Positions 34,995 to 44,381 of a DNA stretch of 64,000 nucleotides are shown here, piece by piece. Made by a program: the position numbers and the translations under genes. The number at the start of each line of letters is the position of its first letter. Position 1 is the stretch's first letter. The stretch is from positions 21,176-85,175 of the forward strand of contig JAUJMU010000005.1 in NCBI GenBank assembly GCA_030446715.1, in the 5' to 3' direction. The notes beneath the pieces are model-generated. The model had not been told where the DNA came from, did no database searches, and saw only the letters and a list, made by a program, of their open reading frames with translations. Origin of the DNA: Cytophagales bacterium. GTDB taxonomy: Bacteria > Bacteroidota > Bacteroidia > Cytophagales > 172606-1.

Positions 34995-36779
34995 TTAATT
35001 TCCCTTCCGGCCCTGAGCACCAAACCCGGATAATTCCTCAAGGGCTATACGGGCATCGTTTAGCTGCGGATCAAGCCGGAGGGCTTTGGCGTAATCAGAA
35101 ATGGCTTCATTTTTTTGCCGGAGCTTCTCGTAGGCGTATCCTCTGACGCAGTAAGCCAGCGCATTGGCATCGTCGGCCCTGATTACCTGATTGCAATCGG
35201 TCAATGCATCTTTGTACCGGCCCATTTCATTGTAGAACCCGGCCCGCACCAGCAACATGGCAAAATCGTCTTTTTCCAGCCCGAGGGCCATGTTGATATC
35301 CTGCAGGGCTTCTTCGTAGTCACCCAGCGCCGCCGCTGCGTAAGACCGGTCGTAGTAATAAGCTGATTCCTGATTATTCAGGCGGATGGCCTCACTGAAA
35401 TCTTCGTGCGCAGGCTCATACTGTTCCAGTTCAAAATAGGCCAGCCCGCGCAGGTAAAAGTTATCCGGCGTCAGGTTTCCCTTTGCCAGCCGGAAGCCAA
35501 AGTTATAATCCCGAAGGGCATCCGGATAACTGGCGGTCAGGTAAAGAATTCGGCCGCGGAGAAAATAGCTGTCGGCATCGAGGCTGTCCATACGCAGTGC
35601 CTGATTAACGGCCTTCAATGCTTCCGCTTCTCCGTCTTCAGTGTCCAGCAGTGCCTCGGCCCGGTCGCGGTATCCGGCTGCACGGGCGGCATTCAGTTGT
35701 TTCTGGGAATACAATCCTTTGAGCATCAGCGGGGCACTGGCCAGCAAGTCAATGGTGTCGCCCTGCATGTTGCGTCGCTGCAAAACTTCGGGCATCAGGT
35801 AAGCGGCCTTCAGCAAATCAGCTACGGCTCCTTTTTTATCACCAGACTGAAAGCGTACCACCGAACGGTCATAAAACAGCGGTGCGTACGACTCGTCGGC
35901 CGTGTCGGCGTATTGGACGGCTTTGTTCAGTGCCTGTAAGGCCTCTGGGGTCTGCTTCATCCGGTAATGTGTCAGACCGGCGTAGTAGTGCAGCAATGCA
36001 TTCCGGTGATTTTCGGGCAGCGTAAAGTAAACCAGTGCTTCCGGATACTTTTTCATCTTATAATATACAATTCCCCAGTCCAGCAAATCATCCGGGTGGG
36101 CAAGGTTGCCGTTGGCCGCCAGCTGGTCGTACAGTTTTACCGCCTCGCCATACTGCTTCCGGTCGGTTAGGATGTTGGCCTTCAGGCGCAGCGCTTTGTC
36201 GTACCGGGGATCTTCCTTCAGGGAGTTGTCCAGGCTGGTCAGGGCCTGATCAGATTGGTTCTGGTCGTACTGCACCAGTGCCTTGTAGTACCACGCAGTC
36301 TTGTTCGGCTTTATTTTGAGGGATTGTTCAAACTGAAGCTGTGCCTCCTGCGGCTTTCCCCACTGGTAGTAAAGGTATCCCAGGTCATTCCACGTGCCGG
36401 CATCCGTCGCATCCAGACTCAGGGCTTTGCGCAGATCTGTTTCTGACTTCGGATAATCCTCAAGGTACATATAGGTAAGCGCCCGGTAACGGTAAAAGGT
36501 CGTATCGCCGGGGTAAAGCCCGATGAGGCGGTTAAACGCCTGCAGGGCTTTCGGATAGTCTCCCCCTCCGAAAGCGTAGTAGCCTTTGGCGTACCATGCT
36601 TCACGGTAAAGTGAGTCGGTCTGCAGGGCCTTGTCCAGCAAGGCAAAGCCTTTTTCCAGCTTACCTTTGTTGAGGTAACTGATTGCCTTTTTGTAGGCTG
36701 CCTGTGCCGGTTTGGGTTGCCCCCACGCGGCTTGCGCAACGAGGCAAATCCCGAGTATAAGCAGATTGAGCGTTTTCAT
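34995..36779 (-). CDS. Secreted tetratricopeptide-repeat protein
   Basis: A 594-aa protein with a signal peptide (ending AAWGQ) and consecutive TPR units over nearly its whole length. Typical A/B helix signatures such as AWYAKGYYAFGGGDYPKAL, TWNDLGYLYYQWGKPQEA and AYCVRGYAYEKLRQKNEA repeat about every 34 residues. TPR arrays are protein-binding scaffolds; no partner is evident. The ATG at 36779 is chosen because it begins the signal peptide; an earlier in-frame start adds eight polar residues. It converges with DUF3140. Confidence 0.9.
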   Translation of the reverse strand: MKTLNLLILGICLVAQAAWGQPKPAQAAYKKAISYLNKGKLEKGFALLDKALQTDSLYREAWYAKGYYAFGGGDYPKALQAFNRLIGLYPGDTTFYRYRALTYMYLEDYPKSETDLRKALSLDATDAGTWNDLGYLYYQWGKPQEAQLQFEQSLKIKPNKTAWYYKALVQYDQNQSDQALTSLDNSLKEDPRYDKALRLKANILTDRKQYGEAVKLYDQLAANGNLAHPDDLLDWGIVYYKMKKYPEALVYFTLPENHRNALLHYYAGLTHYRMKQTPEALQALNKAVQYADTADESYAPLFYDRSVVRFQSGDKKGAVADLLKAAYLMPEVLQRRNMQGDTIDLLASAPLMLKGLYSQKQLNAARAAGYRDRAEALLDTEDGEAEALKAVNQALRMDSLDADSYFLRGRILYLTASYPDALRDYNFGFRLAKGNLTPDNFYLRGLAYFELEQYEPAHEDFSEAIRLNNQESAYYYDRSYAAAALGDYEEALQDINMALGLEKDDFAMLLVRAGFYNEMGRYKDALTDCNQVIRADDANALAYCVRGYAYEKLRQKNEAISDYAKALRLDPQLNDARIALEELSGFGAQGRKGN

Positions 36780-36965
36780 GGTATAGGGCTGGCTGGTTGA
36801 CAAAATTCATCCTCACAAGATAGATGATTCAGGACAGGCAAACCCGGTGTTTTAATGATAAAAAGTACAGTAGGGAACAGCGTAGATAAAGACTTTCTGA
36901 TGTTTTAATCGTATTTCCTGCGCATTTGTTGGAGGAAAATATATTTATTCCTTTCACGCGGTTAT

Positions 36966-38069
36966 TCAGGAAACACTCAGGGACACAGTACGGCGTTTAT
37001 CTATTTTACCGGAAGGGGTTTCCGCGAAGAGGGACACGTAGCGGAAGCATTTGGGAAGTTCATACTTGGTTAGGGAAGACTGTAAAAGTTCAATCAAATC
37101 TGACTGTATCTGGTTGGGCAGCGGGTTTCCCTCAATAAAGAGGGCTACGGATTCACCTAACTGAGGGTGAGGCAAACCCGTTACAAAGAAACGTTTTTTT
37201 ATATTCAAAAACCCAAAAAATTCTTCTGCTTTCCTCTCAATTTTTTCAGCCTGCACCTTTACACCTCCGCTGTTGATTATGTTGTCAGCCCGGCCCAGCC
37301 AGCGGAAAGTGGAGGGCGTAATGATTTCCACCACATCATTTGTAACTACGGGCAGCAGGCCGGGAAAACCAGTGTCAATCACGGCGCAGCCGCGGCTGTC
37401 GGCAGTGAGGCGTATTCCTTCCGTGAGGGTGTAAAAATCCTGTTTCTGCGGACCGTTTATCCGGCGCAGGGCTACGTGCGACACAGTCTCTGTCATGCCA
37501 TACGTCTGGTATACCGGCGCCTCAATTGTCTGAAGCTGATTTTCCAGAACTTTCGGAACCGGGGCTCCGCCCACCAGAATTGCTTTTGCTGCGCGTAATA
37601 TGGCCACTCCGCCGGCATCTTTCTCCAGGGTGGCAAGCAGCTGGAGCGGCACAAAGGACATGAAATGAAAACGGGCATCCGGCCCGAAACCGGCCAGCGG
37701 CGTGGCAGAGGGTTCCTGCACGGTCAGTTGCAGCCCCAGTTCCATGCCGCGTACCAGCATCATGATCCCGGCAATATAGCGGGTATTCAGATTCACCAGT
37801 GCCCGGTCACCGGGGTTCAGCCTTAGGGCTTTACCGGTCATGCGGGCACTGGCTGCCATTTGCTGCCGGGTCAGGAGAATGGGCTTCGGCGCTCCGGTGG
37901 AGCCGGAAGTGTGCAGCCCAAGCTGCTCCTGCCCGCTTTGCCACTGCCGGCAGAATTGCAGGGTTTGCCGTTCATAGGTTGTCAGACCGTCCCCCGGCTG
38001 ATCCTCAGACAGAAGATCAGCGGCAAACCGGCGGCCGGAAGGGAGCAGCGTCAGGGTGAAAGCACACAT
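36966..38069 (-). CDS. menE: o-Succinylbenzoate-CoA ligase-like AMP-binding enzyme
   Basis: An adenylate-forming ligase of 367 aa. The ATP-binding loop LHTSGSTGAPKP, the QTYGMTET motif, the hinge region GRADNIINSGGVKV and the catalytic lysine in PSGKIDK are all present. It is shorter than most acyl-CoA ligases, with a reduced N-terminal domain, which matches Bacteroidota MenE (menaquinone synthesis). No other men genes lie nearby, so the exact substrate is inferred. It starts 4 bases after the kup stop and is probably co-transcribed with it. Confidence 0.8.
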   Translation of the reverse strand: MCAFTLTLLPSGRRFAADLLSEDQPGDGLTTYERQTLQFCRQWQSGQEQLGLHTSGSTGAPKPILLTRQQMAASARMTGKALRLNPGDRALVNLNTRYIAGIMMLVRGMELGLQLTVQEPSATPLAGFGPDARFHFMSFVPLQLLATLEKDAGGVAILRAAKAILVGGAPVPKVLENQLQTIEAPVYQTYGMTETVSHVALRRINGPQKQDFYTLTEGIRLTADSRGCAVIDTGFPGLLPVVTNDVVEIITPSTFRWLGRADNIINSGGVKVQAEKIERKAEEFFGFLNIKKRFFVTGLPHPQLGESVALFIEGNPLPNQIQSDLIELLQSSLTKYELPKCFRYVSLFAETPSGKIDKRRTVSLSVS

Positions 38070-38073
38070 TGGC

Positions 38074-40101
38074 TTATGTATACCGCATCAGGGGCGGGTC
38101 TTTCTCCGGCGAAAGATCCTTGGCCACGGCAATTGGCTTGTTGCACTTGCCATTTTTCATATTCGGCGGGTTGATCCGCTTCAGCTCCACATTCGACACC
38201 GACCGAATCACCAGCGGCACCTTCTCTATTTTCACGGCGCTGGTATCAAGGCCGAACCACTTATCGTCGGAATTGGTGAATTGCTTGATGAAAAAGTAGG
38301 CATCCATGGTGAGCCGCTCCTGCAGGGGCAGATCGTTCTCGTAAGACAGGAACCGCTCAAACACCACAAAACGGAAATCACCGATTACCTGCTGCTTGTT
38401 GAGCGATTCGTAGCGGCTGGTAATGTCTACTTCGCCGTGTTTGACCATTTCTTCCAATACCTTCCGGAAGAACAGGTTGATGCGCGGCGCCACCCGGAAG
38501 CCGAGGCGGAAGTTGATCTTCACCATGTCATCCGGAGCAAGTACATCTACCTTGTATTCCATTGTGTACGGCTCATCCGTAGTATCCACGTGGACGAACC
38601 AGTAGATGTCAGCCCGTTTGGGCCGCTTCTGGAAAATGGAATAGATAATGGTGCTTTCAATTTCACTGGGCCGGCTGGCATTGGTCAGAAATACCAGGTG
38701 CGTGGCGTATTTAGGTATGGTAACATCCTGGCTCAGCGCCTTGGTCGGTTCTACGTAATCCTCCAGCCGTACGTACTGCGTGAGCCGCTGCTTGATCCGG
38801 TACGCATTGAACCAGATATACATAATTGTGATCAGCATGCCACCGATCAACAGCGATACCCAGCCGCCGTGCGGAAACTTCTCCAGGTTGGCCACCAGAA
38901 AAGACACTTCAATGCCCAGGTAAACCAGCAGGAAGAAGCCGATTATCAGTTTTGAAACCCGGCGGGTGTAGAGATAATAGCACAGCAATACGGTCGTGGA
39001 TAACATGGTGACCGTAATGGCCAGCCCATACGCCGCTTCCATGTTGGACGACTCCCGAAAGTACAGCACAATGCTGATGCAACCTGCCCAGAGCAGCCAG
39101 TTTACGCTTGGCACGTAGATCTGTCCTTTTTGCAGGGTGGGATAAACCAACCTTACCTTGGGCCAGAAGTTGAGCCGGATTGCTTCACTAATCAGCGTAA
39201 ACGATCCGCTGATCAGCGCCTGGCTGGCAATAATGGCAGCCATGGTCGCAATGGCAATGCCCGGAACCAAGAACCACTGCGGCATGATGGCGTAAAAGGG
39301 GCTCATTTCCAGCTGTTTGCCTTCGTGGGTAATCAACCAGGCACCCTGGCCGAAATAATTGAGCAGCAGGCAACTCTTCACCAGTATCCAGCTGATCCGG
39401 ATATTGCCCCGGCCGCAGTGCCCAAGGTCCGAGTACAGGGCTTCGGCTCCGGTTGTACACAGGAAAACCGCGCCAAGCAGCCAGAATCCGCCCGGATGAT
39501 GCACCAGCAACTCGTAGGCGTAATAGGGATTGACTGCCTTCAGAATGGCTCCATCCTGCGCCACGTTTATCAGGCCAAGCACCGCCAGCATTCCGAACCA
39601 GAGCAGCATCAGCGGACCAAAGGCTTTGCCCACCAGCTGGGTACCAAATCCCTGCACAATGAACAGAAAAGTCAGAATGCCAATGACTATGGGGATGGTC
39701 TGTATGGATGGATCAATCAGCCGGAGCCCCTCAATAGCGGACGAAACTGAGATCGGCGGCGTAATGATACCATCGGCCAGCAGCGCACTGCCTCCGATGA
39801 TGGCCGGTATCACCAGCCATTTGGCATGGCGGCGCACCAGCGCAAACAGTGAAAAGATACCGCCCTCTCCGTTGTTATCGGCGCGGAGGGTAAGTACTAC
39901 GTATTTGAGGGTAGTCTGTAACGTGAGGGTCCAGAAAATACAGGAAAGGCCTCCATATACCACATTTGTCTGGATGGCAGCGTCTCCGATGATGGCTTTA
40001 AAAACGTACAGGGGGGAAGTACCAATGTCTCCGTAGATAATTCCCAGTGCAACCAACAGACCGGCCGGGGTGACCTTGTCAGTTTGGTGTTTACTTTCCA
40101 T
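38074..40101 (-). CDS. kup: KUP-family potassium uptake transporter
   Basis: A proton-coupled K+ importer of the KUP/HAK/KT family. The N-terminus has the family signature ALGIIYGDIGTSPLYVFKA, and the segment DNNGEGGIFSLFALV is diagnostic. About 12 membrane helices cover residues 15-430; the remaining 240 residues are a hydrophilic cytoplasmic domain. At 675 aa it is slightly longer than the E. coli protein. It is the first gene of a short unit with menE. Confidence 0.95.
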   Translation of the reverse strand: MESKHQTDKVTPAGLLVALGIIYGDIGTSPLYVFKAIIGDAAIQTNVVYGGLSCIFWTLTLQTTLKYVVLTLRADNNGEGGIFSLFALVRRHAKWLVIPAIIGGSALLADGIITPPISVSSAIEGLRLIDPSIQTIPIVIGILTFLFIVQGFGTQLVGKAFGPLMLLWFGMLAVLGLINVAQDGAILKAVNPYYAYELLVHHPGGFWLLGAVFLCTTGAEALYSDLGHCGRGNIRISWILVKSCLLLNYFGQGAWLITHEGKQLEMSPFYAIMPQWFLVPGIAIATMAAIIASQALISGSFTLISEAIRLNFWPKVRLVYPTLQKGQIYVPSVNWLLWAGCISIVLYFRESSNMEAAYGLAITVTMLSTTVLLCYYLYTRRVSKLIIGFFLLVYLGIEVSFLVANLEKFPHGGWVSLLIGGMLITIMYIWFNAYRIKQRLTQYVRLEDYVEPTKALSQDVTIPKYATHLVFLTNASRPSEIESTIIYSIFQKRPKRADIYWFVHVDTTDEPYTMEYKVDVLAPDDMVKINFRLGFRVAPRINLFFRKVLEEMVKHGEVDITSRYESLNKQQVIGDFRFVVFERFLSYENDLPLQERLTMDAYFFIKQFTNSDDKWFGLDTSAVKIEKVPLVIRSVSNVELKRINPPNMKNGKCNKPIAVAKDLSPEKDPPLMRYT

Positions 40102-40197
40102 AATATATAATCTCAGGAGAATGGTCTCAGGGTAGTCCTAAGATTGAATAGCTTGCGCGGGAGGCCATTCTTAAAATTTTCCTAATCCGTAAAGAAG

Positions 40198-40205
40198 CAA
40201 AGTTA
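40198..40205 (-). promoter_or_regulatory. -7 promoter element upstream of kup
   Basis: The minus-strand sequence TAACTTTG matches TAnnTTTG and lies about 97 bases before the kup ATG. No TTG is visible at the -33 spacing. Confidence 0.4.
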
Positions 40206-40350
40206 GGTAATTCCGGTAAAAAAAAAGCGGCTGTAGAAAGTGTTTTTACTGTAGGTAAGTTACTGTTAAAAAAGAAGTTATCTTTTCCCTCCTGACAGAG
40301 GTGCCATTTTTAGCACATTCATAAAAAATCGCGGAAAAATCAAATTGAAA

Positions 40351-41025
40351 TTACTGGTGCCAGTCTTTCTTTTTGAGGTCGCCCTTCTTCACCGACCTGA
40401 TAAACTTAGCCCAGGCAAATGGGTTGAGGAAAGGAATAGTCGGAGTGAAGTAACGGTTTGTCTGACCGGTAAGCTGCTGCTGGTTAAAGGTCCGGAAGTT
40501 TTCGTTGGGCGTCATACCGGCTTCGTAAGCCATCCGGGCCATGAGTTGCTGATTCAGATTTTTCCGGATTGCCTCGCGGTCCTTTTCATCGGGCAGTTCG
40601 AGGGCCAGAAAAGCTTGCTTGAACAGTTCTTCTGTCGGGTAAGGATGTACTTCCACCACCGGCAGCAAAGTAGTATCGGCATTCAGCTCTATTACAACTG
40701 AGTAGCCCTCGTCGGGCATGTCAGGCATTACAAAAAACCGTTTTTTGAAACCCACCGCACTGATAATGACACTGTCGCCGGCCATAGTCGGCATGGTAAA
40801 AAAGCCATACGCATTGGTATTGGTGCCCCGCCCGGCTTTAGGTATAAACAGGTTTGCACCCACCAGCGGCTGACCGTCTTCACCTCCCAGCACAAAACCC
40901 GAAAACTGGATGATGTGGCGTTTGCCCTGGGCCTGCACTTCTGACCCCGCAATCAATAAGCAGAAAGCCATGAAAATGAGAAGCAGGCTCTTATGGGGTT
41001 TGAAGGAGTAAATCTGGTTTTTCAT
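40351..41025 (-). CDS. Secreted protein with carboxypeptidase-regulatory-like domain
   Basis: A 224-aa exported protein (signal peptide ending SEVQAQ). Residues about 38-125 form a carboxypeptidase D regulatory-like beta sandwich: FSGFVLGGEDGQPLVGANLFIPKAGRGTNTNAYGFF is the classic pattern. This domain also precedes SusC/TonB receptors, but no barrel follows. The C-terminal 90 residues are helical and unrecognised, ending in a basic tail. The ATG at 41025 starts the signal peptide. It lies downstream of cdsA by 62 bases. Confidence 0.85.
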   Translation of the reverse strand: MKNQIYSFKPHKSLLLIFMAFCLLIAGSEVQAQGKRHIIQFSGFVLGGEDGQPLVGANLFIPKAGRGTNTNAYGFFTMPTMAGDSVIISAVGFKKRFFVMPDMPDEGYSVVIELNADTTLLPVVEVHPYPTEELFKQAFLALELPDEKDREAIRKNLNQQLMARMAYEAGMTPNENFRTFNQQQLTGQTNRYFTPTIPFLNPFAWAKFIRSVKKGDLKKKDWHQ

Positions 41026-41087
41026 AAAACGTTTCTGAATTAAAACGCCGGTTCGGGAACGTTTCGTACAGCAAGGACACCATTCCT

Positions 41088-41984
41088 CTATACACCTAAC
41101 CAGCCCTGTAAGTTCCAGACCATCACTGCCGAAAAAAAGTCTTCTTTGTTCATCCCGAACAGCCTTAGAAAGGTAACAATAAATGGCGCGGAAAGCAAAA
41201 GTCCGTCGAAGCGGTCCAGAAAGCCACCATGCCCGGGAATTACCGTACCGGAATCCTTTATTTCCATGCTCCGTTTGAAGAGGGATTCGACCAGGTCGCC
41301 GTAGGTACCGGCCACCACAATAATGATGGCAATGCAGTGCCACTGCCACGCCCGGAGGTCGGTAAAATACCAGCCCAGAATATAGGAAACCATCATTGCC
41401 GCAATTGCCCCGCCGATGCTGCCTTCCCACGACTTCTTTGGTGAGACCCGCTCAAATAATTTGGTGCGGCCAAAGTTGACCCCCGCAAAGTATGCTCCCG
41501 TATCGCTGGCCCACAGCAGGAAGAGGCTCCCGAGTATGATCTGGTGACTGTACAGCCCCTGCGAATACACGCTCACGTTAATCAGCGCAAAAGGGATGGC
41601 TACGTAAATGATTCCCAGAAAGGTAAGGGCAATATTGGTAAAGGGCTTTTTCTCTCCTTTTTTGTAGAGTTTGATGAAGAAAATCAGCGAAACAAAGGGA
41701 GAAATCAGGAAGTATAGCCGGAAATCGAGGTCTTGCTTCTCGATCAGGAAGGAAAGCACAAAGATCAAAGCGCCGGAAAGCGTACCGTACAGTTTCAGCG
41801 GCTCGTTGCCGTCAAGGCCGACCAGCCGGTAAAACTCCCACTGCGTCAGGAAGCAGATCAGAAAGAAAACCACGAAATAAGACCACTCACCGTAATAAAT
41901 TGCACTCACAATCAGCACGCCCCCGAGTGCTGCCGCAATGATACGCTGTTGCAGGTTGGTGAGGTTATTCAAACCGGATTTCAT
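41088..41984 (-). CDS. cdsA: Phosphatidate cytidylyltransferase (CDP-diglyceride synthase)
   Basis: Makes CDP-diacylglycerol from phosphatidic acid and CTP, the precursor for most phospholipids. About eight membrane helices are visible. The family signature near the C-terminus has its key residues: SLFKR, then KDSG, then PGHGGFLDRFD. At 298 aa it has normal length. It overlaps the DUF2007 gene upstream by 20 bases, so both are read from one transcript beginning at the CPBP gene. Confidence 0.95.
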   Translation of the reverse strand: MKSGLNNLTNLQQRIIAAALGGVLIVSAIYYGEWSYFVVFFLICFLTQWEFYRLVGLDGNEPLKLYGTLSGALIFVLSFLIEKQDLDFRLYFLISPFVSLIFFIKLYKKGEKKPFTNIALTFLGIIYVAIPFALINVSVYSQGLYSHQIILGSLFLLWASDTGAYFAGVNFGRTKLFERVSPKKSWEGSIGGAIAAMMVSYILGWYFTDLRAWQWHCIAIIIVVAGTYGDLVESLFKRSMEIKDSGTVIPGHGGFLDRFDGLLLSAPFIVTFLRLFGMNKEDFFSAVMVWNLQGWLGV

Positions 41985-42171
41985 CAGCGATAATTTTCAG
42001 GGCACGCAGTATATGATCAGGGCCAACGTGTACTTCAAAATGGCCGAAATGATACGTAGTATCCTTCTTGTTTACAATGACTGCGGGCAGAGAATAGGTT
42101 TGCAGCACTGATTGTACAATCTGGGCCCGGTGCTGGCTTGGGCTTTCAAAAACTTTGTGCCAGTTCTTCAT
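41965..42171 (-). CDS. DUF2007-like small protein
   Basis: A 68-aa soluble protein with a beta-alpha pattern (KVFESPSQHRAQIVQSVL, LPAVIVNKKD, FEVHVGPDHILRALKII) matching the DUF2007 putative signal-transducing family, a small ACT-like fold of unknown role. Its start overlaps the CPBP stop by four bases and its end overlaps the cdsA start, so the three genes are tightly coupled. Confidence 0.8.
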   Translation of the reverse strand: MKNWHKVFESPSQHRAQIVQSVLQTYSLPAVIVNKKDTTYHFGHFEVHVGPDHILRALKIIADEIRFE

Positions 42172-43124
42172 CGGTCAGCCGGGCGGAAACGGGAAAATTG
42201 AGTTTTCAGAATCATCACTAGCAGAATGGTCAGCATCAGTGCACTGATTGAGAAAGTCAACGGCACGGAAGCGGTATCTTCAATGTCAATGGGTACAGCC
42301 TTCTGCTGGTAAAAATAAAACATGATCAGCGTAAAGCCATTGTTGGTAAAGTGTCCGATGATCGGGTAGAGCAGATTACCTGACCAGGCGTAAAGGTACC
42401 CAAACACCACCCCGAGCAGCATCCGCGGGATCAGGCCGTAAAACTGCAGGTGGATAAAGCTGAAAATAAAGCCGGTGATCCATACGGCGGCGTGCACATT
42501 GCCCGTAAGCCGGAATATCTTCGGCTGAACGAGTCCGCGGAACACCAGTTCCTCCCCGATTGCCGGAATCAGGGCAATGACTACCAGGCCAAATAAGAGT
42601 TGCGGCACGGTCCTGAACTCGGTGATACGCCGGGTCAGTTCCGCCAGATCGGTCTCTTTGGCTTTGGCCCACTCCTCCCATTGGTCAAGCACCGCGGGTA
42701 AATCAATATTCCGGTTCCATTCAATAAAAACGGCATTGAATGGCATAAAAGCAATCACCAGAAAGATGGTGAGCACGGCGGGAATCAGCCAGAGCGGCAC
42801 TCCCGGGTTCAGGCTGTTTACCGTGCGGCCTTCCACCACGCGGAGATAGGCCAGGGGAGCGATGATAAATGCGCAGGCAGCGGCTACGGCCTGTAGAATC
42901 AACAGGGCAGTCTGGGCCTGCGGATGATCGGCAGTACCGTTAAGCACGCCCTGAAAAGTAGCCAGAAAATTAGTGGAATCCCTTCCCAGAAGAAGCCAGA
43001 CAAAGGCCATCCCCAGAAAATTGCCCACGAATAATCCGCAGACGATAAATACAAACAGTATTGCCAGGCTGGTGAGGGGCCCTCGCTGTACGGCGGAGGT
43101 CGTGTCGTTAGGGTATTCCTGCAT
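42168..43124 (-). CDS. CPBP-family intramembrane metalloprotease
   Basis: A polytopic membrane protein of 318 aa in the CAAX-protease/bacteriocin-processing (ABI) family. The catalytic double glutamate is visible in AIGEELVFRGL, followed by the histidine-bearing helices containing HAAVWITGF and FSFIHLQFYGLIPRM. About eight helices are seen. The substrate is unknown; relatives act in protein processing or bacteriocin immunity. It is the first gene of the unit with DUF2007 and cdsA. Confidence 0.9.
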   Translation of the reverse strand: MQEYPNDTTSAVQRGPLTSLAILFVFIVCGLFVGNFLGMAFVWLLLGRDSTNFLATFQGVLNGTADHPQAQTALLILQAVAAACAFIIAPLAYLRVVEGRTVNSLNPGVPLWLIPAVLTIFLVIAFMPFNAVFIEWNRNIDLPAVLDQWEEWAKAKETDLAELTRRITEFRTVPQLLFGLVVIALIPAIGEELVFRGLVQPKIFRLTGNVHAAVWITGFIFSFIHLQFYGLIPRMLLGVVFGYLYAWSGNLLYPIIGHFTNNGFTLIMFYFYQQKAVPIDIEDTASVPLTFSISALMLTILLVMILKTQFSRFRPADR

Positions 43125-43227
43125 AACTGCGTAAATTTAAGGCAAATTCCCGGTTACGGCTGCATAGGGAACAAAACCGTAAACCCGATGGTTTGAATGC
43201 AGTCCCGATCATTTTATCATATGGGTT

Positions 43228-44217
43228 GTGGTTAAAATCAGAGAAATAGAGTTAGGTAAATTTCCGTTGCTGCTGGCACCCATGGAAGACGTGAGTGACC
43301 CTCCTTTCCGGGCTGTCTGCAAGGAAAACGGTGCCGACCTGATGTACACGGAGTTCATTTCATCCGAAGGCCTTATCCGCGACGCGGCCAAAAGCAGGCA
43401 AAAGCTGGACATTTTTGAATACGAAAGGCCAATCGGCATTCAGCTGTTCGGCAGCGACATTGAATCCATGCGCCAGTCGACGGAAATTGCCACCGGCGCC
43501 AGTCCGGACCTGATCGACATCAACTACGGCTGCCCGGTCAAGAACGTGGCCTGCCGGGGTGCCGGTGCGGCTTTGCTGCAGGACATTCCCAAGATGGTAA
43601 AAATGACCGGGGCCGTTGTGAAGGCAACTCACCTGCCGGTTACCGTAAAAACCCGCCTCGGCTGGGACGATAATACCAAAAATATCCTTGAAGTAGCGGA
43701 ACGGCTGCAGGACATCGGCATCGAAGCCCTCACCGTACACGGCCGTACCCGCGTGCAGATGTACAAAGGTGAGGCCGACTGGACCCTGATCGGGAGGGTA
43801 AAGGAAAATCCCCGCATCCGGATTCCGGTATTCGGCAACGGCGACATTGATTCACCCGAAAAAGCCCTGCAGTACAAAAACCGCTACGGCGTAGATGGCA
43901 TCATGATCGGCCGGGCTTCCATTGGCTACCCGTGGGTGTTTAATGAGATCAGACACTACCTCAATACGGGCCAGCACCTGCCCGGTCCCACTATGGCCGA
44001 ACGCGTAGCGGTCTGCAAGAAGCACCTGGAGTTTTCGGTACGCTGGAAAGGCGACAAGGCCGGCATTTTTGAAATGCGCCGTCACTACACCAACTACTTC
44101 CGCGGCATTGACCACTTCAAACCCTTCCGGATGCGCCTGGTGGAGGCTGGTACGTACGGGGATGTCTGCGAAGTACTGGATGAAGTATCGGAAGCATTTA
44201 CCGTTGCCGCAGTTTAG
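43228..44217 (+). CDS. dusB: tRNA-dihydrouridine synthase
   Basis: An FMN enzyme that reduces uridine to dihydrouridine in the D-loop of tRNA. Conserved segments include APMEDVSDPPFRAVC, DINYGCPVKNVACRGAGAALL (flavin site and catalytic Cys), VKTRLGWDD, LTVHGRTR and the C-terminal FGNGDI and GRASIGYPW. At 329 aa it matches DusB in length. The start is a GTG at 43228: the nearby ATG at 43221 runs into a stop. It diverges from the CPBP gene. Confidence 0.93.
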   Translation: MVKIREIELGKFPLLLAPMEDVSDPPFRAVCKENGADLMYTEFISSEGLIRDAAKSRQKLDIFEYERPIGIQLFGSDIESMRQSTEIATGASPDLIDINYGCPVKNVACRGAGAALLQDIPKMVKMTGAVVKATHLPVTVKTRLGWDDNTKNILEVAERLQDIGIEALTVHGRTRVQMYKGEADWTLIGRVKENPRIRIPVFGNGDIDSPEKALQYKNRYGVDGIMIGRASIGYPWVFNEIRHYLNTGQHLPGPTMAERVAVCKKHLEFSVRWKGDKAGIFEMRRHYTNYFRGIDHFKPFRMRLVEAGTYGDVCEVLDEVSEAFTVAAV

Positions 44218-44264
44218 ATACGGGACGGGAGGGGTGCAGGACAAGTTTAGTTTCTCGCAGACCT

Positions 44265-44355
44265 GCCTGCCGGCAGGCGGGTTTACGCGGATGAAACCGC
44301 AGATATTCGCGGGTAAAGACAAAATCTGCGCTTATCTGTGCTGATCTGCGAGAAC
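44265..44355. repeat. Intergenic repeats between dusB and the ABC permease
   Basis: GCCTGCCGGCAGGC (44265-44278) is a perfect 14-bp palindrome. It is followed by spaced copies of ATCTGCG/ATCTGTG-type words around 44325-44355. The 160-base gap has no gene; it looks like a palindromic intergenic repeat of the kind scattered in Bacteroidota genomes and may act as a transcript-end hairpin for dusB. Confidence 0.45.
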
Positions 44356-44381
44356 TATTCTCCGTACCGGCCAGAGAATGA

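Noticed and set aside
41965-42171. Treating the small frame between the CPBP and cdsA genes as a shadow of its neighbours
   Set aside because: It matches the DUF2007 pattern and overlaps both neighbours by only a few bases, as coupled genes do, so I kept it as a gene.
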